DNA from: Bacteroidota bacterium
GTDB taxonomy: Bacteria; Bacteroidota; Bacteroidia; Bacteroidales; Paludibacteraceae
DNA: 64,000 nucleotides
Reading direction: 5' to 3'
Assembly (NCBI GenBank): GCA_017860345.1
Contig: JAFNAV010000002.1
Coordinates: forward strand, 27,253-91,252
A program made the translations under genes and the position numbers. The stretch's first letter is position 1. Each line of letters opens with the position of its first letter. Under the pieces are notes generated by a model. The model saw nothing but the letters and a program-made list of their open reading frames with translations. It was not told the origin of the DNA and ran no database searches. This document shows, piece after piece, positions 43,901 through 52,718 of the stretch.

Positions 43901-46898
43901 GAGGTATCCTGTCCTTAAATTTATCTTCTACACTAAAAAATATTCTCGCATAACCTTCAATAGTTTTTGTAGGATAATTATATCGGTTACTCATTCTGCG
44001 CTTCAATTCAAGGCTTTGCATCATAAGCAACTCAGCATTCTTTTTTGTCAACACAGAATCTTCCAGATTTTTTTTTGCACCAAAATAAGCAAGCGGATTG
44101 TTAGTTGGTAACCACTCCGGTTTTACTTCCCGCATTTTTATTTTACTGCCTGAAAACTCATATTCAAAATAAGGCTCATGTAAAAAATCGTAAGAATACG
44201 TACCTATCATATTTACATTTACAAGACCCGAAACCGGCCCAGCGAGTTTTACTTTATCATAGTTGGAATTTAAGAGTTGTACATCATAGTCTTTCTCAAG
44301 CGTAACAAAGTTATCTTTAAAATTATCACGGTAGGGAAATATATACCTATTCAATACATTCTTCTCAATATCAGTAAGATTTACAGGCATTTTTTTAATA
44401 TCAATATTATTTTCCTTAACAGCCATAGAAATACTGAATACAGACTTGTATCCTTTTTCAAAAAAATAGTTGTCAATCGTTATAAGTTTATCTCTCAATC
44501 TTAGTTGAATTTGATGTTTTCCATCGTCTACCCTGAAAGCATAAGGTTGACTTACATTTGTCCAACTAAAATACACCGGTTTATTATCCACATAAATCAC
44601 GTGTACTGGCAGTATATCACCACGTTCGGATACTACAAATGGAGCGAATTGAGTGATTCCTTCAGCCTGCTTATAATCATACCTGTAAATGCTGTCGCCC
44701 GGATATAAGAACTTATAATACTCTATCGAATCGATTCCGGCAAGCGTTTTCCACGCTTCATAGTTCAAATAACGAAAATTTTCTGTAGTAGATAAGCTCT
44801 TTCCAATTGTAAAATTATTTATCACACTTTTTTCGGGTCTTGATTTACCTAAATAGGGCAAATCAGGTACACTATAATCAAACTTACTGGTAATAGAAAA
44901 TGCGGTTAAATCCACGCCCTCTACTGGTTTACCTCCAGGATCAGTTACTGTTATTTCTACGTTTGATTTCATACCGGGATAGATGAGCTTAGGCTGTTTA
45001 ACGTTCACATTCAACATTTTATCGGCTAATGGAATACGATATGTTGCCTCTTTTATTTCACCTCCCCACAAATATCTGATTGATGCATAATAATTCTGGC
45101 TTGATGAAACTGATTTGCGTAAAGATAACGACTTACCATAGCCCCTGAATTTTTCAGAATTGCCTTTGTAAATATTATAGGTAAAATTCAGTTTACGCGG
45201 GTTAGATGTTTCGATAAAAAGTGAATCTTTAGTACGAGTAGCAAAACATTGCAGTAATGACGACTGGTTATCTACTTCTAATGTTTGTATCATATCCCGA
45301 CCAACTGCTGTATACGACTTATAATAAACATTTAACGGCAAATTACAAGGTGTGGTAAAGTTTCCAATATCCGTTTTTATTCCAAAATTATCAGCAGCAA
45401 ATATTTTCACTGGTATACTTTTAGGCATTCCGTTTTCGGAATATCTTACTTGAACCGAATCATCTTTCAAGTTCATAAAGATGCTCTTAATTTCAGAATA
45501 ATAACTAATTACCTTGCTTTGAGAAAAGGTTTTGTTATCAGAAGTTAGCATACGAATCTGAAGCTTATAGGTTAGGTTCAGTTTTGGAAATATTGAGTCT
45601 GGAATTAATATCTCGGTTTCACCCACGGGCTTAAGTGGCTGATTACATGACCAGATGGTATCCGGAACAAATAACTTATCGGAAAGATACATTTCAACTT
45701 TATCAGTTAGTAGTTGTAATTCCATTCGGGCGTCCTGAACGTTAAGACCATTATCATCAACACCTTTAAGAAACACAGAAAATGGTTTCCCTCTGTATTG
45801 CGAACTTCCATCGGTTCTAAGCTCAAGTCGAACTGGATTCAGCTCATAATCTTCGTATCTAAAATTATTGGATATATAGTTTTCACCCTTTTTATTTTCT
45901 AAAAAAACGGTACAATATTTATCTAATTTAAGATTGAGTGAATCATGTAAATAAAAGCTATACTCGTACGCTCCCGGATAATATGGTTTAAGTTTATCCA
46001 ATGTAATATTTTTGGAATCGCAGAATAGCGTAAGTGAAACTTCTTTCTCCAAAGGGGTTCCTTTTTTGTTTACTAAATAAGCTTTTAGCCTGACTGTATC
46101 GCCGGGCATATATTTGGGCTTATTAAAAACCAAATATCCTTTGTAATCTAAATTCTGTCTGTAACTATAATCGCCATAAAAAAGATTTTCAATTTGATAG
46201 CCAACTCTTCTAAAGAACGATTTTGTACGCCATAACGAACCTGTTAAATGACCTTTGGATATTGACTTCACAGCATCTACAGGCAAATCTACCACAAACT
46301 TAACAGGACGCCACACATACTGTAAAGGCGTACCATAAAGCACCTTACGAGAATTACGAAGAAAAGCCGAATTATTATACTTTCGTTTTAAATCAAAATA
46401 GGCTGTATTACCCTGATAAGTAACTGATAAAAATCCTCTCAAATTAGATTTCCGATGCAAATAACATTGGGTTTGCGCATCAAATTTCAGGTTTCTACCA
46501 CCCACTTTCACTTTTGCATTATTTATGATTGTTCCTTGCAAATTGTAAATCTGAATGTAAAGGTCAGTATTATTATTCAATACCTGCACTTCAAAATTGG
46601 GAACAAAAACATAAAATATACGTTGCTTATTCTCAACCCCCGAAACTTGCAGATAATGTCCTGAACTAAGAATTCCTTTATATACACTATCGGTGGGATA
46701 TGAATCGACCAAGGTATGTAAAAACGTGGAATCCGCTTTCAAGAGTCCCTTCTTATTGATTATTTTTGCTTCCTTATCTGTAATTTTATAGACATAAGTC
46801 AAACAAGAAGTTTTTCGGCTTGTCAACAAATTTCCTGATAAAGCATAAATACTATTCATTAAAAATAATACAAGTAATAATCTAAAGAAGATTTTCAT
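40995..46898 (-). CDS. Alpha-2-macroglobulin-like protein with inserted SusC-type CarboxypepD_reg and TonB-plug domains
   Basis: This 1967-residue protein has a signal peptide (MKIFFRLLLVLFLMNSIYA, no lipobox). An MG2-type domain lies near 255-290 (KPKYMPGDTVRLKAYLVN), and the A2M core near 1336-1420 (YWQPRLKTDKNGKVRFDVTFP). The thioester-type motif CNEQ is at C1537-Q1540 (RYDCNEQIASKL), followed by a helical thioester-domain-like part. Between them lie a carboxypeptidase-regulatory beta-sandwich (about 1114-1195, GKVVDATTKEPVIGASI) and a SusC plug (about 1196-1298, NEVVVIGYG, LYVVDG, IEVIKDESAIAIYGARAANG). No TonB barrel follows. A periplasmic or surface protease-trap-like role is inferred. 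It looks more AT-rich than its neighbours. Confidence 0.88.
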   Translation of the reverse strand: MKIFFRLLLVLFLMNSIYALSGNLLTSRKTSCLTYVYKITDKEAKIINKKGLLKADSTFLHTLVDSYPTDSVYKGILSSGHYLQVSGVENKQRIFYVFVPNFEVQVLNNNTDLYIQIYNLQGTIINNAKVKVGGRNLKFDAQTQCYLHRKSNLRGFLSVTYQGNTAYFDLKRKYNNSAFLRNSRKVLYGTPLQYVWRPVKFVVDLPVDAVKSISKGHLTGSLWRTKSFFRRVGYQIENLFYGDYSYRQNLDYKGYLVFNKPKYMPGDTVRLKAYLVNKKGTPLEKEVSLTLFCDSKNITLDKLKPYYPGAYEYSFYLHDSLNLKLDKYCTVFLENKKGENYISNNFRYEDYELNPVRLELRTDGSSQYRGKPFSVFLKGVDDNGLNVQDARMELQLLTDKVEMYLSDKLFVPDTIWSCNQPLKPVGETEILIPDSIFPKLNLTYKLQIRMLTSDNKTFSQSKVISYYSEIKSIFMNLKDDSVQVRYSENGMPKSIPVKIFAADNFGIKTDIGNFTTPCNLPLNVYYKSYTAVGRDMIQTLEVDNQSSLLQCFATRTKDSLFIETSNPRKLNFTYNIYKGNSEKFRGYGKSLSLRKSVSSSQNYYASIRYLWGGEIKEATYRIPLADKMLNVNVKQPKLIYPGMKSNVEITVTDPGGKPVEGVDLTAFSITSKFDYSVPDLPYLGKSRPEKSVINNFTIGKSLSTTENFRYLNYEAWKTLAGIDSIEYYKFLYPGDSIYRYDYKQAEGITQFAPFVVSERGDILPVHVIYVDNKPVYFSWTNVSQPYAFRVDDGKHQIQLRLRDKLITIDNYFFEKGYKSVFSISMAVKENNIDIKKMPVNLTDIEKNVLNRYIFPYRDNFKDNFVTLEKDYDVQLLNSNYDKVKLAGPVSGLVNVNMIGTYSYDFLHEPYFEYEFSGSKIKMREVKPEWLPTNNPLAYFGAKKNLEDSVLTKKNAELLMMQSLELKRRMSNRYNYPTKTIEGYARIFFSVEDKFKDRIPLNTLIIGLNNEKFIRVYPGRVNMFHQLKEGFYQIILFYQGSSYCLVDSVYAKRDGITYIKTNLPESLSHDNFGKTVSNMIEQYMFLDKDGEPVKESELNQIYNQYLIKNIYNGEGSIISGKVVDATTKEPVIGASITVDGTNLGTVSNLEGNFTLKVPKNRSSVTISYVGYNPVKMNIWEVTNHNIELTESELNLNEVVVIGYGTYKKQVLTGSISSVLSGKVSGVVGSQSSENLIVRGVSAISVNATPLYVVDGMVFTGNPDALDQSMINNIEVIKDESAIAIYGARAANGVVVISTKDNAYRSILSKDNKGADYDQSFVDAATQAGNLRTNFSDYAYWQPRLKTDKNGKVRFDVTFPDDVTKWNTYALAMNGKRQVGMANSSIKSYKPLMAQLSVPSFLVMGDTVKVIGKTVNYLPDSTKVKSSFEQDGAILYEKSRYCRNSDIDTLNVVAHSDTLRLKYMLKREDGYFDGEERQIPVFPTGMEETTGSFYMLDSDSTITPVFNHAQGEVSIYADADVLNVFETEIKRLKSYRYDCNEQIASKLIALLSERAVAAYKGVKFKYDRDVESMIQRLVKNRKSDGFWGWWPDTETHYRFSLHVLQALGKARQQNFKVNIDSTRLAMDYVSVLESGKHQNIDKDVCILKMLKMFNCAVDYKTYINELDTVKHKSFDIQLSLIELRQSCKIPYDTTLLSKHKQQTIFGNTFYREENKNHSLMSNDIMNTLSVYRILRHAGENDSVLNKIRRFFMETKQSYSWWNTYESAQILETILPDILKIKTSPGKSSLMFLGDINKTITEFPYTLKVNADQKITITKRGQGVVFLTAYQHAWNANPKPKSGDFVIETRFNSGNLCFYAGKPVKLIVNLELKKDAEYVMLNIPVPAGFSYENKNQGNRWNEYREYYKNMTNIYFQKLQKGKYTYEINLIPRFDGIFTLNPAKVELMYFPTFNANNSLKKVRVVKEKTKY

Positions 46899-46925
46899 GA
46901 CACTCTGTTTTAAAGTTAATTATTA

Positions 46926-46933
46926 CAAAACTA
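46926..46933 (-). promoter_or_regulatory. Candidate -7 box for the macroglobulin-like gene
   Basis: Minus-strand TAGTTTTG fits TAnnTTTG 28 bases upstream of the ATG at 46898; no well-placed -33 element. Confidence 0.35.
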
Positions 46934-47123
46934 CAAAATATATCAGATAATTGATTAACAATTTATGATGATTATTTGCATTTTTATTTTAATAGATACA
47001 TAAATTCATCTTTTTCCATAAAAAAAATCTTTTTTATTTCTATTCCCCCCACCAACAAAAAAGAATACTTCCCAAAAGCATCATTTACGACCCTGATGTT
47101 CGGTGTTTTAGCATAAAATTTCG

Positions 47124-47131
47124 TATTTTTG
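47124..47131 (+). promoter_or_regulatory. -7 box for sufS-sufE
   Basis: TATTTTTG fits TAnnTTTG 36 bases upstream of the sufS ATG at 47167. The -33 region is weak. Confidence 0.45.
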
Positions 47132-47166
47132 CAAAACAAAAGCTCCTCAACAAGGGTTTTATCAGC

Positions 47167-48390
47167 ATGGAAAAAGAAAAAATTGAACAAATAAGGGCGG
47201 AATTTCCGATTCTGACCGAACAGATATATAAAAAGCAACTTATTTATTTTGACAATGGCGCTACTACTCAAAAACCCCGATGCGTTGTTGAAAAGATAAA
47301 TTCGGCATATTATCATCTGAATGCCAATATTCACCGCGGCGTACATTATTTGAGTCAGAAGGCCACCGAAGCGCACGAGGCTGCACGACAGAGTGTTGCG
47401 GAGTTTCTGAAGGCCGATAAGCGTGAAGAAATCATATTCACACGAGGAACTACCGAAGCTATTAATCTGGTGGCATTTTCGTTTGGCGAGGCTTTTGCTA
47501 AGCCCGGAGCCGAAGTTATTGTGTCGGTAATGGAGCATCACTCCAATATCGTTCCCTGGCAAATGCTTTGCCAACGGAAAGGAATGACGTTGCGTGTAAT
47601 TCCTATGAACGAAAAAGGTGAACTCCAAATGGATAAATTCGCCGAACTGCTTAATGAGAAAACCTGCATCGTTTCTGTTTCGCACGTATCCAATGTACTG
47701 GGCACTGTAAATCCGGTAAAAGAGATTATAAAACTGGCTCATGATCAGAATATTCCGGTATTAGTGGATGGAGCACAGGCGGTACCACATATTCCGGTAG
47801 ATGTGGTGGAACTGGATGCTGATTTTTATGTTTTTTCAGGTCATAAAATTTATGGTCCTACTGGCATAGGGGTACTTTATGGTAAAGAAAAATGGCTGAA
47901 TGCAATACCTCCGTATCAGGGTGGTGGTGAGATGATTGCTACCGTAACATTTGAGAAAACAACTTATAATGAACTACCTTTTAAGTTTGAAGCAGGCACA
48001 CCCGATTACATTGGTTCTACTGCTCTGGCCGAGGCATTGCGATATGTTCAGGAAATAGGTTTGAACGAGATAGCGGCCTACGAACATGAACTGACCGAAT
48101 ATGCTACGCAGCGTTTGCTTGAGATTGAAAACATGCGCATTATCGGAACTGCCAGCAACAAAAGTTCGGTAGTGTCGTTTCTGGTTGGCAATATCCATCC
48201 TTACGATATTGGCATGCTGCTTGATAAAATGGGGATAGCCGTTCGCACAGGGCATCATTGTGCTCAACCGCTGATTGATTCGCTCCATATACCCGGAACT
48301 GTACGCGCTTCGTTTGCGTTTTACAACACCAAAGAAGAGATTGATACTTTCATCGAAGCGCTCAAAAAAGTAGTTGGAATGCTGAGCTGA
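47167..48390 (+). CDS. sufS: Cysteine desulfurase SufS
   Basis: This class V PLP aminotransferase-fold enzyme takes sulfur from cysteine for Fe-S cluster assembly. The PLP lysine is K227 (VFSGHKIYGPTGIG) and the persulfide cysteine is C365 in RTGHHCAQP, the short type II loop of SufS. At 407 residues it has full family length. A SufE-like gene follows after 61 bases. The scaffold genes sufBCD are not adjacent in this window. Confidence 0.95.
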   Translation: MEKEKIEQIRAEFPILTEQIYKKQLIYFDNGATTQKPRCVVEKINSAYYHLNANIHRGVHYLSQKATEAHEAARQSVAEFLKADKREEIIFTRGTTEAINLVAFSFGEAFAKPGAEVIVSVMEHHSNIVPWQMLCQRKGMTLRVIPMNEKGELQMDKFAELLNEKTCIVSVSHVSNVLGTVNPVKEIIKLAHDQNIPVLVDGAQAVPHIPVDVVELDADFYVFSGHKIYGPTGIGVLYGKEKWLNAIPPYQGGGEMIATVTFEKTTYNELPFKFEAGTPDYIGSTALAEALRYVQEIGLNEIAAYEHELTEYATQRLLEIENMRIIGTASNKSSVVSFLVGNIHPYDIGMLLDKMGIAVRTGHHCAQPLIDSLHIPGTVRASFAFYNTKEEIDTFIEALKKVVGMLS

Positions 48391-48451
48391 AATGTAGCTC
48401 GATAATAAATTATCAAAAAAACAGTCCTTTGACTTTAGATAAAACCAAAAT

Positions 48452-48874
48452 ATGACAATTAACGAAATTCAGAACGAAATTGTAGAAGAATTTAACCAGT
48501 TTGACGACTGGATGGATAAGTATTCACTACTGATTGACCTGGGAAATTCGCTGAAACCGGTGGATGAGAAGCACAAAACGCCTCAAAACATAATAGAGGG
48601 TTGCCAGAGCCGTGTATGGCTTAATGCTGAAATGAATGATGGCAAAATCATTTTCGAAGGAGATAGTGATGCTATTCTGGTGAAGGGGATAGTGGCTTTG
48701 CTTATACAAGTATTATCGGATCATACGCCCGATGAGATACTAAATACCGAACTCTACTTTATTGATAAAATTGGACTTAAAGAGCACCTCTCTCCTACCC
48801 GTTCTAACGGCTTGGTTTCAATGGTTAAGCAAATGAGGATGTATGCTTTGGCTTTCAAGGTAAAATCGAATTAA
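48452..48874 (+). CDS. sufE: SufE-family sulfur acceptor
   Basis: A 140-residue partner of SufS that accepts sulfur on a conserved cysteine, here C51 in IEGCQSRVWL. The SufE/CsdE fold is supported by the N-terminal INEIQNEIVEEFNQFDDWMDKY and the C-terminal SPTRSNGLVSMVKQM. It is co-directional with sufS and likely shares its transcript, forming a two-component sulfur donor. Confidence 0.94.
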   Translation: MTINEIQNEIVEEFNQFDDWMDKYSLLIDLGNSLKPVDEKHKTPQNIIEGCQSRVWLNAEMNDGKIIFEGDSDAILVKGIVALLIQVLSDHTPDEILNTELYFIDKIGLKEHLSPTRSNGLVSMVKQMRMYALAFKVKSN

Positions 48875-48978
48875 AAATACTCCTGATATTTTTTTGTGCC
48901 ATTAGTGATTATCAATTATAAGCTAATAATCACTAATGCACTTGCTATAACCACAGTATCTTTTTGTCTTTTAATCTT

Positions 48979-49722
48979 CTAATCTTCCAAAAATTCCAAC
49001 CGGAAATTTTCGCCATCAAAAACTCCGTACGAAAATATCGACACAAAGTCGCCCAAAACGACTACACGCGTATTGTTTTTAATCTGTAAGTCAAGCGCTA
49101 TGTGTCTGTGACCATAGATAAAGTAATCAATTTCAGGATGATTTTCAGCATATTGCTTTGAGTAAACAACCAAAAACTCTCTGTCCTCGCCCAGAAATTT
49201 GTTTTCGTTGGGCAAGTCTTTCTTCCGGTTGTTTTTCGACCAGTTATATCCAAACCCCTGACCAATTTGCGGTGGAACCAAACGAAAAAGCTTTTGTGCA
49301 AAAGAACTATGAAATATCTTTCTGATAATTCTGAATCCCGTATCTTCCTGCGTATAAAGTCCGTCGCCATGAGCCAGATAAAAGTTTTTTCCACCCAGCA
49401 CAACTACTTCAGGCTGTCTGTGTACTATCAGCCCCACTTCATTTTCGAGATAGCCAAAAGTCCAGATATCGTGATTTCCGGTAAAGAAATGTATTTCAAT
49501 TCCTGCATCAATCAGTTCGGCCACCTTGCCCAAAAAGCGCACAAAGCCCTTGGGTACAACCGTTTTATACTCGAACCAAAAATCGAATATATCTCCCATC
49601 ATATAAATGGCGGTAGCATCAGCTTTTACCTGGTCGAGCCAGTCAACAAACTTTTTTTCATGCGCCTTGTGGTCGTCAACAAGCCTCGAACCCAGATGCG
49701 AATCGGAAATGAAATATATCAT
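48979..49722 (-). CDS. lpxH: UDP-2,3-diacylglucosamine diphosphatase LpxH
   Basis: This metallophosphoesterase cleaves UDP-2,3-diacylglucosamine to lipid X in lipid A synthesis. Metal-site motifs are SDSHLG near the start, MMGDIFDFW, TGNHDIW, LAHGDG and YGHRH. The 247-residue length fits LpxH. It is the last gene of a minus-strand run with DUF59, thioesterase, methyltransferase and M16 peptidase genes. Confidence 0.9.
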   Translation of the reverse strand: MIYFISDSHLGSRLVDDHKAHEKKFVDWLDQVKADATAIYMMGDIFDFWFEYKTVVPKGFVRFLGKVAELIDAGIEIHFFTGNHDIWTFGYLENEVGLIVHRQPEVVVLGGKNFYLAHGDGLYTQEDTGFRIIRKIFHSSFAQKLFRLVPPQIGQGFGYNWSKNNRKKDLPNENKFLGEDREFLVVYSKQYAENHPEIDYFIYGHRHIALDLQIKNNTRVVVLGDFVSIFSYGVFDGENFRLEFLED

Positions 49723-49804
49723 TAATTAGTATTTTACAGTTGGCAGATTCCGAAATTTAATAATCACCAAACGGGAATTTTATGCAGATGTAAAACTCAT
49801 TTTT

Positions 49805-50119
49805 TTACAGGAAACCTAACTCTAACTGAGCCTCCTCGCTCATCATACTTTTGTCCCAGGCCGGTTCGTACACAATGTTTACTGTAACATCTTTTACTCC
49901 TTCCACACTGGCAGTTTTCATTCTCACATCTTCCACAATGAAATCAACAGCCGGACAGTTGGGTGCAGTCAGGGTCATGTCAATGGCAAGCTGTCCATCA
50001 TCGGCCAAATCAATCTTATATATTAACCCAAGGTCATAGATATTTACCGGTATTTCGGGGTCATATACGGTCTTGAGCATTTTTACAATTTTTTCTTCTG
50101 TTTCGAGAAATTCGTTCAT
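49805..50119 (-). CDS. DUF59 (MIP18-like) metal-sulfur cluster assembly factor
   Basis: A 104-residue protein of the DUF59/MIP18 family: VYDPEIPVNIYDLGLIYKID at 18-37, with the acid-containing DPEIPVNI signature, and LTAPNCPAVDFI with the conserved cysteine. Relatives (SufT, PaaD-type) help mature Fe-S proteins. It lies in a minus-strand run two genes from sufS-sufE, which transcribe the other way. Confidence 0.9.
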   Translation of the reverse strand: MNEFLETEEKIVKMLKTVYDPEIPVNIYDLGLIYKIDLADDGQLAIDMTLTAPNCPAVDFIVEDVRMKTASVEGVKDVTVNIVYEPAWDKSMMSEEAQLELGFL

Positions 50120-50243
50120 ATCTTAATCTTATTATATACTTTGTAATTCTTTTATTTTGATAAACCATGTTTACTCCTTTTTAACACGCAAAACAGTAAA
50201 TAGTTTATTAAAAAAACGAATCAATACAAAAAAACATGGATTA

Positions 50244-50651
50244 CTAAGCCTTTATCAGGCTTCTTTCCACCAGTTCGTCGAACTCAGGCAACGAGGCTAC
50301 CAGTTTACCATTGACAACCACTACGGTGTCTACTTTGGCTTTAACGCAAAGTTTGTTGTCGGACAAGCGATGAATTACCTGATTAAACTCATACTTAACA
50401 CCTTCTTTTTTTACAAACAGACGCGAAATAAATTTATCGCCTGAACGTAATGGTAGTTTATATGCAATCTCGATACGTGCCACAAAAGCATCAATACCCT
50501 GCTGGTGTAGCTGGTCGAAGCTGATGTTGTTTTCAAGCAGAAATTCATGTCGTGTATGTTCCAGATAATTCTGGTAAACAGAGTTGTTCACCACTCCCTG
50601 CAAATCGCATTCGTAATCGCGTACCTTAAATTCAAGTTCGTAAATATACAT
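50244..50651 (-). CDS. Hotdog-fold acyl-CoA thioesterase
   Basis: This 135-residue 4HBT/YbgC-type protein has the family start YELEFKVRDYECDLQGVVNNSVYQNYLE, where the Asp in ECDLQG is the usual catalytic acid. It is predicted to hydrolyse an acyl-CoA, but the substrate is unknown. It stands between the O-methyltransferase and DUF59 genes with gaps of 79 and 124 bases. Confidence 0.9.
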   Translation of the reverse strand: MYIYELEFKVRDYECDLQGVVNNSVYQNYLEHTRHEFLLENNISFDQLHQQGIDAFVARIEIAYKLPLRSGDKFISRLFVKKEGVKYEFNQVIHRLSDNKLCVKAKVDTVVVVNGKLVASLPEFDELVERSLIKA

Positions 50652-50730
50652 ATTATCTATTTAATTTCTATTCATTTAAAAAGACGGACAACTAACTGCC
50701 TGTCCATACTTCTCCCAACTCGTTTTGGTC

Positions 50731-51369
50731 TTATTTTTTTCTGATAATCGTCAGTCCATCGCGCAACGGCAATATCACTTTTTCCACCCTTGTATCTTTG
50801 GCCACATGTTCGTTGAACTTCATTATTTCTATTGTTTGTTTGTCATTATCAGCCACATTGTTTGCAAGCACTTTGCCATCCCACAAAGTATTATCAGCCA
50901 AAATAAAACCACCCTGACGTAATTTGGGCAGCACCGCTTCGTAATAAGCCGTATACTCGCGCTTATCGGCATCAATAAACACCAAATCGAAAGTCTCGTT
51001 CAACCTTTCGATTACTTCCAGTGCGTTTCCTATATGAAGTGTAATTTTATGCCCATCATCAGAATTGGTGATATTCTCCCGGATAAAGTCTTCCAATTCG
51101 TCGTCGCTTTCCACCGTATGCAATACACCATCAGCAGGCAGCGCTTCGGCCATACATAGGGCTGAATAACCCGAAAAAGTACCTAATTCAAGAATTTTAT
51201 GAGGTTTTATCATCCGGCAAAACATAGCCAAAGCCCTGCCTTGCAAATGTCCTGAACACATGCGCGGATTTATAAGGCGGACATGAGTTGCCCGGTTTAC
51301 ATGAGCCAAGTATGAAGGCTCAGCGTCAGAATGATTCAGTATGTATTCTTCGAGAGTCATTATCGTCAA
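50731..51369 (-). CDS. SAM-dependent O-methyltransferase (YrrM/COMT-like)
   Basis: A 212-residue class I methyltransferase with the SAM motif ILELGTFSGYSALCMAEALP, the acidic FDLVFIDADKREY metal-site region and LADNTLWDGKVL, as in Mg-dependent caffeoyl-CoA/YrrM-type enzymes. The substrate is unknown. Its ATG overlaps the M16 peptidase stop by four bases (ATGA), so translation is coupled. Confidence 0.91.
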   Translation of the reverse strand: MTIMTLEEYILNHSDAEPSYLAHVNRATHVRLINPRMCSGHLQGRALAMFCRMIKPHKILELGTFSGYSALCMAEALPADGVLHTVESDDELEDFIRENITNSDDGHKITLHIGNALEVIERLNETFDLVFIDADKREYTAYYEAVLPKLRQGGFILADNTLWDGKVLANNVADNDKQTIEIMKFNEHVAKDTRVEKVILPLRDGLTIIRKK

Positions 51370-52589
51370 TAATATTTCAGTACGCTCAACCGGCTTTCGT
51401 CAAAAATTTCGCAGGCAATTTGCCTCAGTTGCGAAGCAGTAACTGTTTCAATGCGCTTGCGTATGGTGTCTAAACTATCAATTTTGCCATATCGCAAAAA
51501 ACTTTTACCCAGACTCAGTGCCATATTCTCCTTATTTTCAGAAGATATAGCCATCTGACCCATTAACTGTAATTTATATTTTTTCAAAGCGTTGTCCGAT
51601 ATTTCCTGCTCGCGAAGTTTTTTTAACTCACTATAAACTAAGTTTTCGCAACGTGTAGCATTTTCGGGGTCACATCCAAAATACACGCTCCATAAACCGG
51701 TATCGGTAAATGGCTGATAGGTTGACTCTACATTGTACACCAAGCCATGCCTCTCGCGCAACGACAGGTTCAGCAAACTATTCATGCCCGGCCCACCCAG
51801 TATATTATTTAATAGATACAATCCCATTCTATCAGGATGATGAAGGTTGTAGGCCTCACCACCCAGCATAAAGTGCACCTGATGTGTGTTTTTCTCCACA
51901 ATTCGCTTTGCGGGTTTGTAATTCTGCGGAACTTTACGCACTGCCTTTGATGCAGATTCAATATCTACAGCCCGGAAGTACTTCTCGCCCCAACGTATAA
52001 GTTGTTTAAAGTTCAGATTACCTACAGCGAAAAACACCATTTCTTCGGGGCGATATTGTTTTCTGATAAAATTTTGAGCATCGGAAGTGGAAAATTGCTG
52101 AAGCAATTCCGGTTTTCCCAGAATATTGTGTCCTATGGCATGTTTATCGAATATAAGTTCCTCAAAATCATCGTAAATAAGTTCCGACGGGCTGTCGTTG
52201 TACGACTGTATTTCATCAATAATGATAATTACCTCTTTGTCGATTTCTTTCTGAGGAAAAACCGAATGAAATACAATGTCGCCAATCAGCTCTACCGCAC
52301 GTTCAGCATATTCCTTAAGTACCGCAGCATACACTACTGTTTCTTCTTTCGAGGTAAAAGCATTCAGTTCGCCTCCTACGTTTTCGAGTCGGTTAATAAT
52401 ATGCCCCGACCGTCGTTTTTCAGTGCCTTTAAACAGCATATGCTCAATAAAATGAGCCATCCCCTGTTCAGTATCATCCTCATCGCGCGAACCGGTATTA
52501 ATTACCATGCCACAATATGCAACTGCTCCCTCATCAGGCTTGTACACCAGTCTCAATCCGTTGGGTAGCGTATATGTTTGATATGTCAT
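51366..52589 (-). CDS. M16-family zinc peptidase
   Basis: A 407-residue insulinase/pitrilysin-type peptidase with the inverted zinc motif HFIEHMLFKG near residue 45 and the downstream acid in the NAFTSKEETVVY region. It is the single-unit form (about 400 residues) like processing-peptidase-type M16B proteins. No signal peptide is seen. It heads a minus-strand run with a candidate -7 box (minus TAATTTTG) at 52620-52627. Confidence 0.92.
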   Translation of the reverse strand: MTYQTYTLPNGLRLVYKPDEGAVAYCGMVINTGSRDEDDTEQGMAHFIEHMLFKGTEKRRSGHIINRLENVGGELNAFTSKEETVVYAAVLKEYAERAVELIGDIVFHSVFPQKEIDKEVIIIIDEIQSYNDSPSELIYDDFEELIFDKHAIGHNILGKPELLQQFSTSDAQNFIRKQYRPEEMVFFAVGNLNFKQLIRWGEKYFRAVDIESASKAVRKVPQNYKPAKRIVEKNTHQVHFMLGGEAYNLHHPDRMGLYLLNNILGGPGMNSLLNLSLRERHGLVYNVESTYQPFTDTGLWSVYFGCDPENATRCENLVYSELKKLREQEISDNALKKYKLQLMGQMAISSENKENMALSLGKSFLRYGKIDSLDTIRKRIETVTASQLRQIACEIFDESRLSVLKYY

Positions 52590-52619
52590 TAATCTATTCT
52601 TTTACAAAAAAAATGGTTA

Positions 52620-52627
52620 CAAAATTA
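52620..52627 (-). promoter_or_regulatory. Candidate -7 box for the M16 peptidase operon
   Basis: Minus-strand TAATTTTG fits TAnnTTTG 31 bases upstream of the ATG at 52589. Confidence 0.35.
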
Positions 52628-52674
52628 CACTTTTTATTAGTTAATGCATTAACTTCTACTGCGGATAGTATATT

Positions 52675-52708
52675 TAAAAAAACAAAATGAGGCTTTCGAC
52701 CTCATTTG
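52675..52708 (-). terminator. Intrinsic terminator after the second S41 protease
   Basis: On the minus strand CAAATGAGG and CCTCATTTTG pair around a 7-base loop and are followed by a T run, 11 bases past the protease stop. Confidence 0.88.
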
Positions 52709-52718
52709 TTCTTATTAT

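Noticed and set aside
46984-47742. 252-residue minus-strand ORF over the sufS start
   Set aside because: Antisense shadow of sufS; its start region has no promoter-like signal and the frame has no motif.
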